In this document: piece after piece, positions 7,030 to 9,831 of the stretch
Layout: each line of letters starts with the position of its first letter
Numbering within the stretch: the stretch's first letter is position 1
Source of the DNA: an uncultured Cocleimonas sp.
GTDB lineage: Bacteria; Pseudomonadota; Gammaproteobacteria; Thiotrichales; Thiotrichaceae
Direction: 5' to 3'
Assembly: GCA_937974135.1 (NCBI GenBank)
Contig: CALJIH010000215.1
Location: 1 to 9,831 of the forward strand
Length of the DNA: 9,831 nt
Notes under the pieces: generated by a model
What the model was told of the DNA's origin: nothing
The model's input: only the letters and a program-made list of their open reading frames with translations
Databases searched by the model: none
Made by a program: the position numbers and the translations under genes

Positions 7030-7058
7030 TTTAGAGATGCGCGTGATCTTGTTATAAT
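7030..7058 (+). promoter_or_regulatory. Sigma-70 promoter of the His-rich/Sel1 gene
   Basis: A perfect -10 hexamer TATAAT (7053-7058) is preceded by TG at 7050-7051, making an extended -10. A -35-like TTTAGA (7030-7035, four of six consensus matches) sits at the ideal 17-base spacing. Transcription would start near 7065, giving a ~35-base leader. The -10 lies inside the Zur-like palindrome at 7051-7063. Confidence 0.72.
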
Positions 7059-7063
7059 ATAAC
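7051..7063 (+). promoter_or_regulatory. Zur-like operator overlapping the -10 element
   Basis: GTTATAATATAAC is a perfect inverted repeat (GTTATA-A-TATAAC). From memory it equals the 13-base core of the gammaproteobacterial Zur box, whose full consensus has GAAAT and ATTTC arms. The arms here (ATCTT and CGTAC) match poorly. A repressor bound here would cover the -10 hexamer and block RNA polymerase. A site for the zinc repressor Zur in front of a His-rich exported protein is biologically coherent, but the AT-rich core partly coincides with the -10 consensus, so chance contributes. Confidence 0.55.
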
Positions 7064-7100
7064 CGTACACTGGTTTTAATACTGAATCCAAGGACGGATG

Positions 7101-8384
7101 ATGAGATCTACCGTATTCAACAGCTTCGTCAAAGCAATGACTTTATGTTTATTGCTTTGCGCGTTCGTATTTCAATCGGGTTTAGCGGCCCCAGTAAAAA
7201 GCCACAGTCATGAAGGTCGAACGCATTCTCATGCCTTACCTAAATCTGGGGTCAAGCATTATCACAAACATTCGCATAATGGCCGCGCTCACATTCATCC
7301 ATATTCTGCAAAAATTGGTTTTAAGCATACCCATAACCAAAGTCCTCGTGCCAAAGCTTGGGCAAATGCAGTAAAGCACGAGCATGGTGGTCGACCACAT
7401 TCTCATCCATTACCTAGAAGTGGCACTAAACACGATCACCGACATAGACACGGCGGTCGTTCGCATATTCATCCATTGCCAGTTAGTGGAGTTAAACATT
7501 TTCATAGGTTAAACCATAAATCCACCAAACAAGTTGCAAAAGCACCTAATACACCAAGAATGATTACAGGTTTAAGCATCAAACAACAAATGGCTGCGGT
7601 GCTTAAATATCCATTACCCAAGACGTCAGTTACTCCTGTGGCACAACGTAAAACGGTGACACCAGCGCCAAGGAAATCGCAACGTAATGTCGCGGTTATG
7701 AATCAAAGGACCATCAATAAGGTGCTTGGTCGTCATAGTCACAATGGACGTGTGCATATACATCCGACGCAAATTGCAGGTGCTAAACACTCACATAAGA
7801 AAAGGGTTAAACTCAGTAAACCTAAACCTTTAAGAAAAATTGTTAGAAAGAAACGTACTCCAATAAAACCACCTCAAAAAAGAAAAGTAGCACCCAAAAA
7901 AGCACAAACAAAGCTTGCTAAAAAACCGACTCCTAAGCCTATTAAAGCACAAGCGGTACCAAGAAAAACCAAGCAAACACCACAACAAATAGTCGAAGGT
8001 AATCGACAATTCGCCCTTGCCTTACGCTATGAAAATGGCACGGGTATTAAGAAAAATTTACCCCAAGCATTTAATTGGTATCAAAGAGCAGCAAAAAATG
8101 GCAATGCTAAAGCACAATTTAATTTAGCCTCCTTGTATGAGAATGGTGAAGGCACCAAACAAAATATCGCTCAAGCCATTCACTGGTATACCGCGGCGGC
8201 CAATAATGGCGATGCAAACGCACAAGTGAATTTAGGTAATCGATATGCAGAAGGTAGAAATGTACCCAAGAATATTCGTGAAGCAGCGAAATGGTACAAG
8301 CGGGCAGCAGATCAAGGTAATCTTCGCGGTCGAGCTAACTTAAATTATCTGATTGAAGACTACAATGGTGTGATCAAAAGGTAG
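7101..8384 (+). CDS. Exported His-rich repeat protein with C-terminal Sel1 repeats, probable metal (zinc) binder
   Basis: I do not recognise a named family. From ATG 7101 the product is 427 residues; an adjacent in-frame ATG at 7098 is also possible, but AAGGA at 7090-7094 is better spaced for 7101. Residues 1-30 are a signal peptide with probable cleavage after L-A-A30. Four adjoining His-rich units (about 35-57, 59-78, 93-115, 117-139) and a fifth (212-232) share the pattern H-x-G-R-x-H-[SI]-H-P-L-P-x-S-G-x-K-H-x-H, carrying 31 histidines. A Lys/Pro-rich basic linker (~233-292) leads to three 36-residue Sel1 repeats (~302-337, 338-373, 374-409), with the usual A-x-x-W-Y-x-x-A-A-x-x-G pattern. 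His clusters suggest Zn, Ni, Cu or Co binding in the periplasm; Sel1 solenoids mediate protein contacts. The Zur-like site in its promoter favours zinc. It appears to be a single-gene transcript. Confidence 0.85.
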   Translation: MRSTVFNSFVKAMTLCLLLCAFVFQSGLAAPVKSHSHEGRTHSHALPKSGVKHYHKHSHNGRAHIHPYSAKIGFKHTHNQSPRAKAWANAVKHEHGGRPHSHPLPRSGTKHDHRHRHGGRSHIHPLPVSGVKHFHRLNHKSTKQVAKAPNTPRMITGLSIKQQMAAVLKYPLPKTSVTPVAQRKTVTPAPRKSQRNVAVMNQRTINKVLGRHSHNGRVHIHPTQIAGAKHSHKKRVKLSKPKPLRKIVRKKRTPIKPPQKRKVAPKKAQTKLAKKPTPKPIKAQAVPRKTKQTPQQIVEGNRQFALALRYENGTGIKKNLPQAFNWYQRAAKNGNAKAQFNLASLYENGEGTKQNIAQAIHWYTAAANNGDANAQVNLGNRYAEGRNVPKNIREAAKWYKRAADQGNLRGRANLNYLIEDYNGVIKR

Positions 8385-8412
8385 TTAGAACTTAGAAATT
8401 TTTAAACCCATC

Positions 8413-8500
8413 AAAAGTGGGGGGGTGTACTTCGACAGACTCAGTATAAATATTTCGACAGACTCACTATGAATACTTTGTGACTAAGCTCAGCACAAAA
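8413..8500 (-). repeat. Composite intergenic repeat, right copy (inverted)
   Basis: AAAAGTGGGGGGGTGTAC (8413-8430) is the reverse complement of the C-rich motif with one T-to-C change in motif sense. It continues straight into 23-base units at 8428-8450 and 8451-8473 with the core CTTCGACAGACTCA, then a degenerate third unit containing AAGCTCAGCAC (to ~8500). In opposite orientation this is the same order of parts as 5152-5262. The first unit matches the left-hand unit at about 20 of 23 positions. The copy is more diverged than the left one and sits between the His-rich/Sel1 gene and tctB. Confidence 0.75.
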
Positions 8501-8535
8501 GCGCAACAGAATTATCTTTATAGGCTTTAATAAAG

Positions 8536-9006
8536 CTACGGTAGCGGTACTTGCAGCACCATTTTGAATAACACATAAAACGCTATCATTATCAATGCAC
8601 CTGAACCCCAATATAACAGTAATTTTTTACTCGTCCATTGACCGTGCATCGCTGCAATTAGACCACCTATAAAAGCAATCGCACTGGCGCCAAGAAATCC
8701 AAGATGTGGCATGGCAAAACAACTGATTAACATGGTTATCACTAACAGCAGGCGACGCCACCACGATCCTTGACCAAAGCCTTCTTCAGCTGTGGGTTTT
8801 AGCAAACCAAAAATCAATGAAATACTCGAACACAGTATCAATACAATCGCTGCAGCACGTGGGAATACTTTTGAATCTAAATCACTGTAAGACATCGTGT
8901 CATAAAGCGTAACGATGCCAACCATAATAAACAAAGCCGAAACGATAAACGAGCCAATACTGCCTTGTTCTGATCCAAACTTTTTACTGTTAATCAACTT
9001 ACTCAT
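8536..9006 (-). CDS. tctB: Tripartite tricarboxylate transporter small membrane subunit, TctB family
   Basis: TctB is the small membrane subunit of TTT-family secondary transporters, which take up carboxylates such as citrate or other organic acids with a periplasmic binding protein (TctC). The 156 residues contain about four or five hydrophobic segments (~17-38, 50-68, 86-100, 104-120, 131-150). The sequence SKVFPRAAA after the first segment and the amphipathic WWRRLLLV start of the second half are typical of the family. A GAGGGA ribosome site lies 5 bases before the ATG, inside the end of tctA. The start codon overlaps the tctA stop as ATGA, so the two are translated together. No tctC is in view and the substrate cannot be deduced. 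The stop is followed by a short gap and then the inverted composite repeat. Confidence 0.88.
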   Translation of the reverse strand: MSKLINSKKFGSEQGSIGSFIVSALFIMVGIVTLYDTMSYSDLDSKVFPRAAAIVLILCSSISLIFGLLKPTAEEGFGQGSWWRRLLLVITMLISCFAMPHLGFLGASAIAFIGGLIAAMHGQWTSKKLLLYWGSGALIMIAFYVLFKMVLQVPLP

Positions 9007-9831
9007 TGTAATCCCTCAGCCTTCTTTGCTTGTCGACGAGCTGCAAACACAGGATAGAATAATGACAGTAAAGTAAATGCGACAATCGCTTGAGAGATTG
9101 GTCTGCCAAAGAACATACCAGCTAGATTGTCAGTTGCAGAACCAATAATCCAACTTTGTACAAAACCTTGTTCTGCGATGGGACCAAGTATCAATCCCAA
9201 CACAATCGGTGATGCAGCGAAGCCAAAGCGTCCAACAATCCAACCAAAAATACCAAGACAGATCATAATGATAACGTCGGAGATGCTATTACGAATCGCA
9301 TAAGTTCCTATAATTGTCATGAAACCCACAGTCGGAACCAATACCGCTTTGGGTATAGTAACAATTGATTTATAGGCATAACGACCTATCAATAAACCGA
9401 CAGGTAACATCAATATCGTGGCGATAATCAAACCATAAATAAAGGTGTAAGCAATCGAACTCGTTCCTGATTGGAATAATGTAGGACCAGTACGTACACC
9501 CTGAATTAATAACGCACCTAGAATCACCGCATCCGGTGGTGTACCCGGAATTCCAAGTACTAGGGTCGGTATAAATCCACCACCTACGGTAGCGTTATTG
9601 GCGGACTCAGTGGCGATTAAACCATCGGGTTCTCCTTCGCCAAATTTTTGCTCAGGTTTGGCAGTGCGTTTGGCTTCAGAATAAGCCACCAAGCCTGCAA
9701 CTGAGCCCCCTGCTCCGGGCAAAATGCCTACCAGAGTTCCGATAATTGATGATCTAACGAGGTTGAATTTAGATTTAAGTGCGACTCTAGCAGCCTCGCC
9801 AATACGCACAGATTTTACCCCTTCATCTATT
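9003..9831 (-). CDS. tctA: Tripartite tricarboxylate transporter large membrane subunit, TctA family (3' part, runs off the window)
   Basis: This is the C-terminal ~276 residues of TctA, the large multi-spanning subunit (about 500 residues when complete). A GTG at 9809-9807 is not the start: the frame stays open to the edge, and the upstream residues (IDEGVKS) fit TctA. Conserved blocks seen are SSIIGTLVGILPGAGGSVAG, the Y-S-E-A-K-R segment, FGEGEPDGLIATESANNATV, and LGIPGTPPDAVILGALLIQG. These glycine/proline-rich loops are the hallmark of the family. Several membrane helices follow, and the tail is short and basic (ARRQAKKAEGLQ). tctA precedes tctB in the transcript with a 4-base overlap, whereas the classical order is tctC-tctB-tctA. 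The gene looks intact as far as it is visible. Confidence 0.92.
   Translation of the reverse strand, partial: IDEGVKSVRIGEAARVALKSKFNLVRSSIIGTLVGILPGAGGSVAGLVAYSEAKRTAKPEQKFGEGEPDGLIATESANNATVGGGFIPTLVLGIPGTPPDAVILGALLIQGVRTGPTLFQSGTSSIAYTFIYGLIIATILMLPVGLLIGRYAYKSIVTIPKAVLVPTVGFMTIIGTYAIRNSISDVIIMICLGIFGWIVGRFGFAASPIVLGLILGPIAEQGFVQSWIIGSATDNLAGMFFGRPISQAIVAFTLLSLFYPVFAARRQAKKAEGLQ

Noticed and set aside
8524..8536. GCTTTA-A-TAAAGC palindrome as a tctB terminator
   Set aside because: The stem is very short and AT-rich, touches the tctB stop codon and has no U-tract behind it.

Overview
The window reads as an AT-rich chromosomal segment of a Gammaproteobacterium. The support is the set of best-recognised proteins (a YaeQ-family protein, AmpD, a PpnN/YgdH-type nucleosidase, a gammaproteobacterial-style DUF2062 protein and YceI) and the pairing of ampD with a pilin-like domain, which recalls the ampD-nadC-pilA neighbourhood of Pseudomonas. 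The genus cannot be fixed from the sequence. There is no phage, transposase, CRISPR array, rRNA or tRNA that I can see. Most of the window is housekeeping or envelope genes, separated by unusually repeat-rich intergenic gaps. No gene-free stretch exceeds 300 bases.

Layout from left to right. (1) 1-70: the first 23 codons of a leftward gene, possibly an ECF sigma factor. (2) 234-812: an exported YceI-family protein. It converges on (3) yaeQ (920-1450, leftward), with a GC-rich hairpin between them. (4) 1648-2211: a DUF2062 membrane protein, divergent from yaeQ. It runs stop-to-stop, with no intervening base, into (5) ampD (2212-2793, leftward). ampD lies 6 bases behind (6) a 745-residue lipoprotein (2800-5037, leftward) whose last ~130 residues look like a type IV pilin that has lost its processing site. 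(7) 5461-6879: ppnN, rightward. (8) 7101-8384: an exported protein with five His-rich repeats, a Lys/Pro linker and three Sel1 repeats. It has a strong promoter whose -10 element is embedded in a perfect Zur-like palindrome. (9) 8536-9831: tctB and the 3' part of tctA, leftward, overlapping by 4 bases and running off the right edge.

A short C-rich motif (core ACACCCCCCTACTTTT) occurs four times, always between genes. Twice it is joined to tandem 23-base units with the core CTGAGCTTGTCGAAG. These two composite copies are inverted relative to each other and bracket the ppnN plus His-rich/Sel1 segment.

Two things stand out. One is the probable zinc-responsive His-rich/Sel1 periplasmic protein, where protein composition and promoter sequence point independently to zinc. 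The other is the lipoprotein-pilin fusion cotranscribed with ampD. Both functions are inferences. AmpD (peptidoglycan recycling), PpnN (nucleotide salvage) and TctAB (solute uptake) are assigned by family recognition from memory, with no database search.
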